Part shown: piece by piece, positions 57,310-64,000 of the stretch
How the letters are laid out: every line of letters begins with the position of its first letter
How positions within the stretch are numbered: position 1 is the stretch's first letter
From: Caminibacter mediatlanticus TB-2
Lineage (GTDB): Bacteria; Campylobacterota; Campylobacteria; Campylobacterales; Nautiliaceae
Assembly (NCBI RefSeq): GCF_005843985.1
Contig: NZ_CP040463.1
Span: forward strand, 1,470,878 to 1,534,877
Direction of reading: 5' to 3'
DNA: 64,000 nucleotides
Program-made: the position numbers and the translations under genes
The notes under the pieces: model-generated
Told to the model about the DNA's origin: nothing
Seen by the model: the letters and a program-made list of their open reading frames with translations, nothing else
Database searches by the model: none

Positions 57310-58269
57310 ATGAGAATTTTTATAATTTTTTTGTTTTCAACATTTTTATTCGCAGATGTAATTGATACATATAGGTATTATGGAATACAAAAAACTATAA
57401 AAGAGATAGAAAAAAAACTTCAAAGTGAAAAATACTGGTTAAAAAAATTAAAAAATATTGATGTGAAATATGGATATTTTGAAAATCCTACTTTTATCCT
57501 TTTTTGTAATAAAATAACTCGAACACTCCAAGTAAATCTTTATAAAAAAGGAAAATTAAAAAATTTAACTACTTTTAATAATGTTATAGTAGGAAAACTT
57601 GGAGATAAACAAAAAGAAGGAGACTTGAAAACACCTATTGGAAACTATACATTAATTAACAAAATCAAACCCTCAAACACTTTTTATGGCCCTCTTGCTT
57701 TTGTAACTTCTTATCCTAATTTATTTGATAAATTAAATAAAAAAAATGGCTATGGTATTTGGATACACGGTAAACCTCTTGATGGAGAAAGAGGAGATTT
57801 AAGTAAAGGCTGTATTGTATTAAATAATGATGAAATAAAACACTTAGATACATTAATTAATTACAAAAAAACTGTTCTTGAAATAACTCAAAATCCAATA
57901 TATGCAAGAAAAGATGATATTGCAAAAATATTAGCATTAATTTATAAATGGAGAGATGCTTGGAGAAAAAGTGATTTAAAAAAATATCTTGCATTTTATT
58001 CACAACAAACATTTAAAAGAAGTAATGGAATGGACTTTAAACAATTTAAAGAGTATAAAAAAAGAGTTTTTGATTCAAAAAAAGGTCAAAAAATTGATAT
58101 CTATTTTAGAAATATTCAAATAACTCCATATCAAAATGTAAAAAATTTACCTATTTATAAAGTTGAAATGTATGAAGAATACTTATCTCCTACATATGTA
58201 TTTAAAGGAAATAAAGAAATTTATCTCCAAAAATTTGGAAATCAATTCAAAATAATTGTTGAAAAATAA
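57310..58269 (+). CDS. YkuD-domain peptidase, Pgp2/Csd6-like L,D-carboxypeptidase
   Basis: 319 residues. A signal peptide (about 1-16) is followed by a helical segment, a YkuD domain with the catalytic motif GYGIWIHGKP...GDLSKGCIVLNND (His and Cys), and a C-terminal NTF2-like domain (about 215-319, starting WRDAWRKSDLKKYLAFYS). This domain pair defines Helicobacter Csd6 and Campylobacter Pgp2, which trim tetrapeptides in peptidoglycan and are needed for helical cell shape. The organism might therefore be curved or helical (inference). Confidence 0.83.
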   Translation: MRIFIIFLFSTFLFADVIDTYRYYGIQKTIKEIEKKLQSEKYWLKKLKNIDVKYGYFENPTFILFCNKITRTLQVNLYKKGKLKNLTTFNNVIVGKLGDKQKEGDLKTPIGNYTLINKIKPSNTFYGPLAFVTSYPNLFDKLNKKNGYGIWIHGKPLDGERGDLSKGCIVLNNDEIKHLDTLINYKKTVLEITQNPIYARKDDIAKILALIYKWRDAWRKSDLKKYLAFYSQQTFKRSNGMDFKQFKEYKKRVFDSKKGQKIDIYFRNIQITPYQNVKNLPIYKVEMYEEYLSPTYVFKGNKEIYLQKFGNQFKIIVEK

Positions 58270-58270
58270 A

Positions 58271-58516
58271 CTAAAAAAACTTAATTCCTAATAATAAAAT
58301 AGCAATACCTATAATTATAGGCATTGCTATTTTTAAAATTCCATTAAATTTTTTATAAAAAAAGAGAGGCAAAAATATACAAAATAGATTAAAAGCAATA
58401 AAAAACACATATTTTCCAAAGTAATCAAGAGTTGGAAATAAAAATCTATCGATAAAAAAAAGTCCTATAACAACTAAAATTTCTCCAATTATTAACCCTA
58501 ACTTATTCAAAATCAA
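58271..58516 (-). CDS. Small membrane protein (81 residues)
   Basis: Three predicted membrane helices (about 8-25, 32-52 and 60-80) separated by short loops; the sequence is almost entirely hydrophobic with few charges. It sits between two plus-strand genes in opposite orientation, with its ATG preceded by AAAGGTTGATT. No family recognised. Confidence 0.55.
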   Translation of the reverse strand: MILNKLGLIIGEILVVIGLFFIDRFLFPTLDYFGKYVFFIAFNLFCIFLPLFFYKKFNGILKIAMPIIIGIAILLLGIKFF

Positions 58517-58551
58517 CCTTTTTTGTATAATTATAATAAAAAAGGAAAAAA

Positions 58552-59853
58552 TTGAAAAAACTATATATTGCGTCTCTTGGTTGTGTTAAAAATTTAATTG
58601 ATAGTGAAGTTATGCTTGGAAAACTAAAAAATGAATATGAAATTACTTTAAATCCAAATGAAGCAGATTTAATAATTGTAAACACTTGCGGATTTATAAA
58701 TTTAGCAAAAGAAGAATCAATTGATACAATATTAGAACTTGCTAATGAAAAAAAAGAAAACGCAAAACTTGTAGTTACAGGATGCCTTAGTGAAAGATAC
58801 AAAGATATCTTACCAAAAGAAATTCCAGAAGTTGATATTTGGAGTGGTGTTGGTGATTTCAATAGAATTGATGAAATTATAAAAAGTAACTCAAAAAAAG
58901 TATTTTCTAATAAAGTATTTTTAATTCATAATGAAGATAGAGTAATTACAGGTAGTAGTTATCACGCATATATAAAACTTAGCGAAGGATGTAATCAAAA
59001 GTGTAGTTTTTGTGCAATTCCATCATTTAAAGGAAAACTTCAATCAAGAGAAATAGAAGAAATAATTAATGAAATTAAAAGATTAAAAGATAAAGGGTAT
59101 AAAGATTTCAGTTTAGCAAGCCAAGATTCAAGCTCATACCTTAGAGACAAAGGCATAAGAGATGGGCTTGAAAGACTTATTGATGAAATAGATAAAATAG
59201 ATGATATAAATGTAAGAATTTTATATTTATATCCTGCAACAACTACAAAAAGATTAATTAGAAAAATATTCTCTTCAAAAAATGTAGTAAATTATTTTGA
59301 TATACCAATTCAACATATAACTCCTAAAATGTTAAAAATAATGAAACGTCCAGGAAGTGTAAATAAATTAAAAGAATTATTAAACGAAATGAAAAGAGAA
59401 GATTCTTTTGTAAGGACTTCTATAATTGTTGGTCATCCAGGAGAAAGTCATGAAGATTTTGAAGAATTAATGAAATTTTTAGAAGAATATAATTTTGATA
59501 GGATAAATGTATTCGCCTATTCTGATGAAGAAGGAACAAATGCATATAAAAGAAAAGATAAACTACCAGATGCCATAATAGAAGCAAGAGTAAAAGAAGT
59601 CGAAAAAGTAGTAGAAAAAACAACTCAAAAAGCTCTAAAAAAATATTTAAATAAAGAAATTGAATGTTTTTTTGATGGATTAACAGAAGATGGATTGTTT
59701 TATAGTGTAAGACCTAAACTTTGGGAGAGAGAAATTGATGGAGATATTTTAATTAATGATAGTGAAATTCAAAATTTAAAAGTTGGCAATATATACAAAG
59801 TAAAAGTCAATGAATTAGCAGGTAATCAATTAATAGGAAAAATTATTGGCTAA
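58552..59853 (+). CDS. rimO: Ribosomal protein S12 methylthiotransferase
   Basis: Radical SAM enzyme that methylthiolates Asp of ribosomal protein S12. The N-terminal UPF0004 domain has the first cluster cysteines (LGCVKNLIDSE, NTCGFI, GCLSERY), followed by the radical SAM motif SEGCNQKCSFCAIPSFKG and a C-terminal TRAM domain. The LGCVKN and IPSFKG forms are typical of RimO and not MiaB. The TTG start at 58552 follows AAAAGG. It overlaps tilS by 8 bases. TATAAT lies at 58526-58531. Confidence 0.93.
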   Translation: MKKLYIASLGCVKNLIDSEVMLGKLKNEYEITLNPNEADLIIVNTCGFINLAKEESIDTILELANEKKENAKLVVTGCLSERYKDILPKEIPEVDIWSGVGDFNRIDEIIKSNSKKVFSNKVFLIHNEDRVITGSSYHAYIKLSEGCNQKCSFCAIPSFKGKLQSREIEEIINEIKRLKDKGYKDFSLASQDSSSYLRDKGIRDGLERLIDEIDKIDDINVRILYLYPATTTKRLIRKIFSSKNVVNYFDIPIQHITPKMLKIMKRPGSVNKLKELLNEMKREDSFVRTSIIVGHPGESHEDFEELMKFLEEYNFDRINVFAYSDEEGTNAYKRKDKLPDAIIEARVKEVEKVVEKTTQKALKKYLNKEIECFFDGLTEDGLFYSVRPKLWEREIDGDILINDSEIQNLKVGNIYKVKVNELAGNQLIGKIIG

Positions 59854-60817
59854 TTTACTTGCATTTTCAGGCGGAATTGATTCTTCTGCACTCTTTTTTT
59901 GGCTTATGGAAAAAAATATTGATTTTGATATAGCAATTGTAAATTATCATACAAGAGAAACAAGTGATAAAGAAGTAGAATATGCAAAATATTTAGCAGA
60001 AAAATATAATAAAAAAATATTTATAAAAGATTGTTATTTAAGAAAATTTAGCGAAAAAAAAGCCAGAGATTGTAGATACAAATTTTTTGAAGAAATAATA
60101 AAAAAAAATGGATATTCTACCTTGATACTTGCTCATCAACTAAATGATAGATTTGAATGGTTTTTAATGCAGTTAAGTAAAGGTGCAGGTTTAAAAGAAT
60201 TAATATCGATGGAAAAATGGGAGGAGAGAGAATTTTATAAAATATATAGACCTTTTTATAATATATCTCGTAGAGAAATTATAGAATATTTACATAAACA
60301 TAACATTAAATACTTTATTGATGAAAGCAATTTCGATACAAAATATAAAAGAAATCTAATAAGAAAAGAATTTAGCAATAAATTTATTGAAATGTTTGAA
60401 AATGGAGTAAAAAAAAGTTTTGAGTTTTTAGAAGAAGACAAAAAATTACTAATTAATCTAAATTGGAAAAAAATAAAAGATTTATATATCTTTAAAAAGA
60501 CAAATCCAAAACTTGATATTAAAAAAGTAGATTTAATACTAAAAAGACTTGGAGTTTTACCTACTAAAAAACAAAAAGATGAAATTTTAAAAACAAATTT
60601 TAGTTGTGTTATTCAAGGTAAAATAGCCATTGACTCTAATAACGAAAAAATCTATGTTTCACCATATGTTAAAATACCATTACCAAAAGAAAAAAAAGAA
60701 CTTTTTAGAAAACATAAAATACCTCCAAAAATTAGAAGCTATATTGTAAAGGAAAAATTATGTCATATGTTATTTACGGAGATGTCCACGGATGTCTTGA
60801 AGAGTGGGAAGAGATAA
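59846..60817 (+). CDS. tilS: tRNA-Ile lysidine synthetase
   Basis: Converts C34 of tRNA-Ile(CAU) to lysidine so that it reads AUA. The PP-loop LLAFSGGIDSSALFFWL, the LAHQLNDRFEWFLM segment and YFIDESNFDTKYKRNLIRKE are typical. 323 residues, the short form lacking the E. coli C-terminal domain. TTG start at 59846 overlaps rimO. Its last 58 bases overlap the next gene, an unusually long overlap; the tail after about residue 305 may be non-conserved. A CAT-anticodon tRNA lies about 700 bases downstream. Confidence 0.9.
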   Translation: MANLLAFSGGIDSSALFFWLMEKNIDFDIAIVNYHTRETSDKEVEYAKYLAEKYNKKIFIKDCYLRKFSEKKARDCRYKFFEEIIKKNGYSTLILAHQLNDRFEWFLMQLSKGAGLKELISMEKWEEREFYKIYRPFYNISRREIIEYLHKHNIKYFIDESNFDTKYKRNLIRKEFSNKFIEMFENGVKKSFEFLEEDKKLLINLNWKKIKDLYIFKKTNPKLDIKKVDLILKRLGVLPTKKQKDEILKTNFSCVIQGKIAIDSNNEKIYVSPYVKIPLPKEKKELFRKHKIPPKIRSYIVKEKLCHMLFTEMSTDVLKSGKR

Positions 60818-61446
60818 GAAAATTAATACCAAAAAATTCTATTGAAATTAGTGTAGGAGATATTCTTGATAAAGGCCCTTACCCTGTTGAAGCTCTTAGG
60901 TATGCAAAAAAAAATAAAATTTATACAATTATGGGTAATCACGAATATAAACATATAAGAAAATATTGGGGAAGAAATGTAATGCTCGATGAAGACCAGC
61001 AAAAAGTATATCCTAAGCTTAAAAAAGAAGATTTTGAATTTATTGAATCAATGCCTTTTTTTTTAAAACTCAATAAACTAACAATAGTGCATGCAGGTCT
61101 AACAAATAGAATAAGACTAAATAATCCTCCATTAAATATTATGACGTTGCTTCTTTTTTTAAGAGAAGTTGATGAAAATAATAAATTCCTGCCACTTAAT
61201 CATAATTATCCAAATCCAAGATATTGGGCAGATGTATATGATGGTCATGAAGGATTTGTTGTATATGGACATAATCCATTCAGAGAAATCAAAAAAAATA
61301 GATTCTCAGTTGGAATTGATACAGGATGTGTTTATGGTAATAAATTAACAGCAGTTATTATTCCAAACACCATTAGACCATGGGAGTATGAAATTATTCA
61401 AGTTAACGCAAAAAAACAATATACAACTCCAATTTTTAAGTTTTAG
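60760..61446 (+). CDS. Metallophosphoesterase (PrpE/ApaH-like)
   Basis: 228 residues of the calcineurin-like fold. The metal-binding blocks are YGDVHGCLEEWEE, VGDILDKGPYPVEA, MGNHEYKH, VHAGL and VYGHNPF. It is related to protein-serine/threonine phosphatases and bis(5'-nucleosyl)-tetraphosphatases; the substrate cannot be settled. ATG at 60760 follows AAAGGAAAA and lies within the end of tilS. Confidence 0.82.
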   Translation: MSYVIYGDVHGCLEEWEEIRKLIPKNSIEISVGDILDKGPYPVEALRYAKKNKIYTIMGNHEYKHIRKYWGRNVMLDEDQQKVYPKLKKEDFEFIESMPFFLKLNKLTIVHAGLTNRIRLNNPPLNIMTLLLFLREVDENNKFLPLNHNYPNPRYWADVYDGHEGFVVYGHNPFREIKKNRFSVGIDTGCVYGNKLTAVIIPNTIRPWEYEIIQVNAKKQYTTPIFKF

Positions 61447-61449
61447 CTC

Positions 61450-61478
61450 TTGCATTTTTTTTTAAATATGTGTATAAT
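61450..61478 (+). promoter_or_regulatory. Promoter of the tRNA pair
   Basis: TTGCAT (61450-61455), 17 bases including a T-run, then TATAAT (61473-61478), 12 bases before the first tRNA base. The strong spacing and short leader suit a stable-RNA promoter. Confidence 0.6.
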
Positions 61479-61490
61479 TTCATCCCACAC

Positions 61491-61567
61491 GGGCTCGTAG
61501 CTCAGCTGGTTAGAGCAACCGGCTCATAACCGGTTGGTCGCAGGTTCGAGTCCTGCCGAGCCCACCA
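61491..61567 (+). tRNA. tRNA with CAT anticodon (elongator Met, or Ile2)
   Basis: A 77-base cloverleaf including encoded CCA. Acceptor arms GGGCTCG/CGAGCCC pair fully; the anticodon stem ACCGG/CCGGT frames loop CTCATAA; the T-arm has GCAGG-TTCGAGT-CCTGC. The anticodon CAT fits elongator methionine or, after lysidine modification by TilS, isoleucine (AUA). Acceptor pairs C4-G69 and U5-A68 are intermediate between the E. coli Ile2 and Met patterns, so the identity stays open. Confidence 0.9.
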
Positions 61568-61572
61568 CTTTT

Positions 61573-61648
61573 GCCTCGGTAGCTCAGTCGGTAGAGCAAG
61601 GGACTGAAAATCCCTGTGTCGGCGGTTCGATTCCGTCCCGAGGCACCA
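61573..61648 (+). tRNA. tRNA-Phe (GAA)
   Basis: 76 bases including CCA, 5 bases after the previous tRNA. Acceptor GCCTCGG/CCGAGGC, D-arm with GGTAGAGC, anticodon loop CTGAAAA (anticodon GAA) on stem AGGGA/TCCCT, and the T-loop TTCGATT are all regular. Confidence 0.95.
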
Positions 61649-61811
61649 TTTAATTTTATACTCCATCTTACTCCGATACTCATATTAAATAATTAAAGCT
61701 ATTTTCTAAACATAACAACATTGTTAAAAACAATCGCTAAACAATAAATATAAATTAACATTATTTCGATAAGTATTATAAAACAAAAAATAAATGTTAA
61801 AATGACGAAAC

Positions 61812-61940
61812 AATTACAAATTTTAGTGTAACAAAACCATTAAGAAAAGCATTCCGTTTAAACGAAGTGAATTAATACTTTTTAATTTTTATGCAACGGT
61901 AAAAATTTTGTATTGTTGTTGAGTAAAATTAGTCAGTGAC
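61812..61940 (-). repeat. Diverged intergenic element, copy 2 (inverted relative to copy 1)
   Basis: Reads on the minus strand as CACTGACTAA followed by GCATAAAAATT (61871-61940) and, 11 bases later, a 48-base segment (61812-61859) matching copy 1. The 342-base gap between tRNA-Phe and the next gene otherwise holds three TACTCC/TACTCA direct repeats (about 61659-61682) and AT-rich sequence with short AACAAT/ATTGTT inverted repeats. No ORF with a ribosome site was seen. Confidence 0.6.
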
Positions 61941-61989
61941 AAATTGTAAATATTGGAGATTTTTTAAATTAAAACAAAGAAAAAATCAA

Positions 61990-62280
61990 TTATTTAAGTC
62001 TAATAATTGTTCCTTGCCCTAAAAAATCAATAACTTCAATACCATTTTTGTCTTTTGTAGTAACCACTTTCACATCAATATTTTTAACACCATCCCCATT
62101 TAACTCTTGTGCTTGTTGTTGTAAATAAATTATTACCTCTTTCATAGCATCAGTTGGATAAACCCCTTCATATAATTTGCTACTCTCAACTCTCACACCA
62201 GCATATGCTATTGTTACACATTCATGCGGTTCTTGGATTTCTCCAAAACTTAAAATCATACTTTCCATATCTCTTGCCAT
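61990..62280 (-). CDS. Hypothetical protein, possible YbjQ-like fold (96 residues)
   Basis: Starts at ATG 62278-62280 after AAAAAGGATTGGT on the minus strand. A YAGVRVESSKLYEG segment is followed by a helix with repeated glutamines (LQQQAQELNGDGV) and strands IDVKVVTT and IDFLGQGTIIRL. The helix-GDGV-strand-GTxIRL pattern recalls the YbjQ/heavy-metal-associated family but the match is loose. It is alone between the tRNA region and rplS. Confidence 0.6.
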   Translation of the reverse strand: MARDMESMILSFGEIQEPHECVTIAYAGVRVESSKLYEGVYPTDAMKEVIIYLQQQAQELNGDGVKNIDVKVVTTKDKNGIEVIDFLGQGTIIRLK

Positions 62281-62422
62281 ACCAATCCTTTTTTATAAAT
62301 TATACAATTTATATTTTTATTTTGCAATTAATAAATTTATATAACTCAGTATAAAAAGAATAAATTTTCCAAAAATTAACAATGTTAGATTAATAAAGAG
62401 ACAGACACTATATATGGTAAGA

Positions 62423-62452
62423 ATAAAAAAGAAGAAAAATTAATCTCTTCTT
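62423..62452 (-). terminator. Rho-independent terminator of the rimM-trmD-rplS operon
   Basis: On the minus strand AAGAAGA, loop GATTAATTTT, TCTTCTT followed by a run of Ts. Seven-base-pair perfect stem; the rplS stop codon (62440-62442) lies in the loop region. Confidence 0.6.
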
Positions 62453-62802
62453 TCTTTAATTCTTGCTTTTTTACCTGTTTTTCCTCTTAGATAGTAAAGT
62501 TTAGCTCTTCTAACTTTACCTTTTCTAACTACTTCAATTCCTGCAATTGAATCGCTATATAATGGAAATATTCTTTCAACTCCAATATTGTTTGCACCAA
62601 TTTTTCTTACTGTAAATGTTTTACCAGCCCCAGTACCTTTAATTGCTATTACAACACCTTCAAAATTCTGAATTCTTTTTTTATCACCTTCTCTAATCTC
62701 AACCGCTACTTTTACTGTGTCTCCTGGTCTAAATTCAGGTATTTTACTTTCTTTTTCTTCGATTTGTTTTCTTTCAAAAGCTTCAATTAATTGATTTCTC
62801 AT
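62440..62802 (-). CDS. rplS: 50S ribosomal protein L19
   Basis: 120 residues. [54 protein letters not shown] and the basic [22 protein letters not shown] tail are L19 signatures. AAGGAGA precedes the ATG on the minus strand. It is the last gene of the rimM-trmD-rplS run. Confidence 0.96.
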   Translation of the reverse strand: MRNQLIEAFERKQIEEKESKIPEFRPGDTVKVAVEIREGDKKRIQNFEGVVIAIKGTGAGKTFTVRKIGANNIGVERIFPLYSDSIAGIEVVRKGKVRRAKLYYLRGKTGKKARIKERRD

Positions 62803-62879
62803 ATTGTCTCCTTTGTGCCATTGGCCATCTCAGGCATTCACACTTAATTTTGAAATGAAATTATACCAAAAAAAATTAA

Positions 62880-63536
62880 TTAATTAATCAAATCTGGACG
62901 ATGAAATTTTGTTTTTAAAATCGATGCTTCTTCTTTCCATTTTTTTATCACTTTATGATTGCCACTTTTTAAGATTATAGGAACCTCTCCTACTTTTGAG
63001 AATTGAGGTGCTTCAAGTAAATTATAATTAAAACTTTCATCCTTTAAAGATTCTTCATTGCCTAAAACACCTTTAATATTTCTTAGTACACTATCAGCAA
63101 TAACTAATGCACCAAGCTCTCCACCTGTTAATATAAAATCACCAATACTTATAACTTCATCTGCAAAATCTTCTATTAATCTCTCATCAAAACCTTCATA
63201 TCTACCACAAACCAAAAATAAAACTTTTTCATTTGAAAAACGAATTGCATCTTTTTGATTATACTTTTTACCAACGGGAGTTAAAAAAATAGTTTTTGCA
63301 TTTTTATAGATTTGTTTATATTCAATTAAAGCATTTCTAAGGGCTATATTATCAATAATCATACCAGCCCCACCTCCAACTATTTCAGTATCAACTTTTT
63401 TATGGTTATTATTTGCAAAATCTCTAAAATTAACAACTTCTATTTCAAAATATTTATTTTTTGCTTTTTTTAAGATAGAATCTTCAAAATAAGGAAGTAT
63501 TAAATTTGGAAAGAGAGTAAAAAACACTATTTTCAT
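62880..63536 (-). CDS. trmD: tRNA (guanine-37 N1)-methyltransferase
   Basis: SPOUT-fold enzyme that makes m1G37. IVGGGAGMIID, the LVCGRYEGFDERLIE knot motif and EVISIGDFILTGGELGALVIADS are diagnostic. At 218 residues it is shorter than the E. coli enzyme (255) at the C-terminus. It overlaps rimM by 4 bases. Confidence 0.95.
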   Translation of the reverse strand: MKIVFFTLFPNLILPYFEDSILKKAKNKYFEIEVVNFRDFANNNHKKVDTEIVGGGAGMIIDNIALRNALIEYKQIYKNAKTIFLTPVGKKYNQKDAIRFSNEKVLFLVCGRYEGFDERLIEDFADEVISIGDFILTGGELGALVIADSVLRNIKGVLGNEESLKDESFNYNLLEAPQFSKVGEVPIILKSGNHKVIKKWKEEASILKTKFHRPDLIN

Positions 63537-64000
63537 CTGAGTGATTCTAAAATATCAATTGCACCATTTGCTTGAATTTTTTTATTATCTATGTCAACTT
63601 CTTTTACATGTCTTTTAAAATCAATTAAAAATCTTTTAGGATAACCTTCTTTTATTAAGTTTTCATCAGTATTTATTATAAGATAATCTACATCTGCTCT
63701 TTCAATCTCTTTTACTCTACCAAGTTTTTTTCCATTTTCAAAAACTTCACACCCCTCAATATCAAACCAAAAATATTCATTATCTTTTAGCTTAATATTC
63801 TCTCTTGTCTCCTCTTCTGTTGTATAAAGCATTCTATTAGTTATTTTTTTAGCATCCTCAGGAGTATCGATTCCTTTAAATTTAACAAGATTTCTTTTTA
63901 AGTCTATTTTTTCAATTGTTAAGTCAGTTTTATCAGAAGAAAAAGTTTTCCCCTCTTTAAATTGTTCGGGGAAATCTGTAAGAAGATGGATTTTTTGCCA
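63533..64000 (-). CDS. rimM: Ribosome maturation factor RimM (5' end beyond the window)
   Basis: Assists 16S/30S maturation. The frame stays open from the stop at 63533 to the right edge, so the in-frame ATG at 63832 is internal. Reading inward from the edge gives WQKIHLLTDFPEQFKEGKTF, the RimM N-terminal domain, followed by the PRC-barrel part with DIEGCEVFENGKKLGRVKEI. About 10-15 N-terminal residues are missing. Upstream one would expect a KH-domain gene and rpsP, as in Campylobacter (recalled). Confidence 0.9.
   Translation of the reverse strand, partial: WQKIHLLTDFPEQFKEGKTFSSDKTDLTIEKIDLKRNLVKFKGIDTPEDAKKITNRMLYTTEEETRENIKLKDNEYFWFDIEGCEVFENGKKLGRVKEIERADVDYLIINTDENLIKEGYPKRFLIDFKRHVKEVDIDNKKIQANGAIDILESLR

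Overview
The window is a low-GC (roughly 30%), densely packed bacterial chromosome segment. The gene families and their order point to Campylobacterota (Epsilonproteobacteria). From memory, several runs match Campylobacter jejuni gene order: rluD-flpA-trmB-ftsE-ftsX-envC-like-pyrH-rpoZ-spoT-tyrS-nmo-amiA; pyrB...pepF-(SspB-like)-uvrD-truB-csrA-ispE; tgt-(TrkA-like)-aroB-mscS; ferredoxin-ndk-DUF177-rpmF-plsX-fabH; rimO-tilS; and rimM-trmD-rplS. A complete metE, the absence of host-associated genes and the base composition suggest a free-living, perhaps vent-type member such as the Nautiliales, but that placement is inference.

Layout. 1-2.3 kb holds an unidentified 3' gene fragment, murI and rho. 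2.4-14.8 kb is one long plus-strand block for translation, nucleotide and division functions, including FtsE-FtsX with an EnvC-like coiled-coil protein and, further on, the amidase AmiA. 14.8-26 kb mixes carbonic anhydrase, pepD, cmoB, pyrB, folate genes pabB/pabC, a REC-REC-GGDEF protein, glnA, pepF, an SspB-like protein and a LysR regulator. 26-29.9 kb is uvrD-truB-csrA-ispE. 29.9-32.7 kb is a minus-strand flagellar operon flaG-fliD-fliS-fliT behind a sigma-28-like promoter. 32.7-42.2 kb holds rsmD, a lipoprotein, a PilZ protein, tgt, a TrkA-like protein, aroB, an MscS channel and a uracil-DNA glycosylase. 42.2-47.1 kb holds metE, a glycine-rich three-repeat putative outer-membrane protein, and metK. 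47.2-52 kb holds ferredoxin, ndk, the rpmF-plsX-fabH block and rpmI-rplT. 52-64 kb holds an acyl-CoA synthetase, flgS, prfB, panC, an L,D-carboxypeptidase, rimO-tilS, two tRNAs and rplS-trmD-rimM, the last cut by the window edge.

Most of the window is ordinary housekeeping sequence; I saw no CRISPR array, intact insertion sequence, prophage or defence island. The best leads are non-coding or structural. (1) A dispersed heptanucleotide repeat (AAAATGG-like) occurs in blocks of exactly 5 or 10 units; it sits at gene junctions and inside pabB and pabC, where it is translated. (2) A GC-rich spacer between rpmI and rplT has three GCAAAG motifs and mutually exclusive hairpins, a candidate autoregulatory RNA for L20. 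(3) Two diverged copies of an unexplained element lie in opposite orientation, one after rplT and one after tRNA-Phe. (4) A perfect 13-bp palindrome overlaps the -35 of the ferredoxin promoter. (5) A three-repeat glycine-rich putative barrel lies between metE and metK.

How the genes connect: FtsEX, the EnvC-like protein and AmiA plausibly form one septal peptidoglycan-splitting pathway, with MurI and the Pgp2/Csd6-type enzyme adding to wall metabolism. CsrA, FlgS and the flaG operon relate to flagellar control. The GGEEF and PilZ proteins indicate c-di-GMP signalling.
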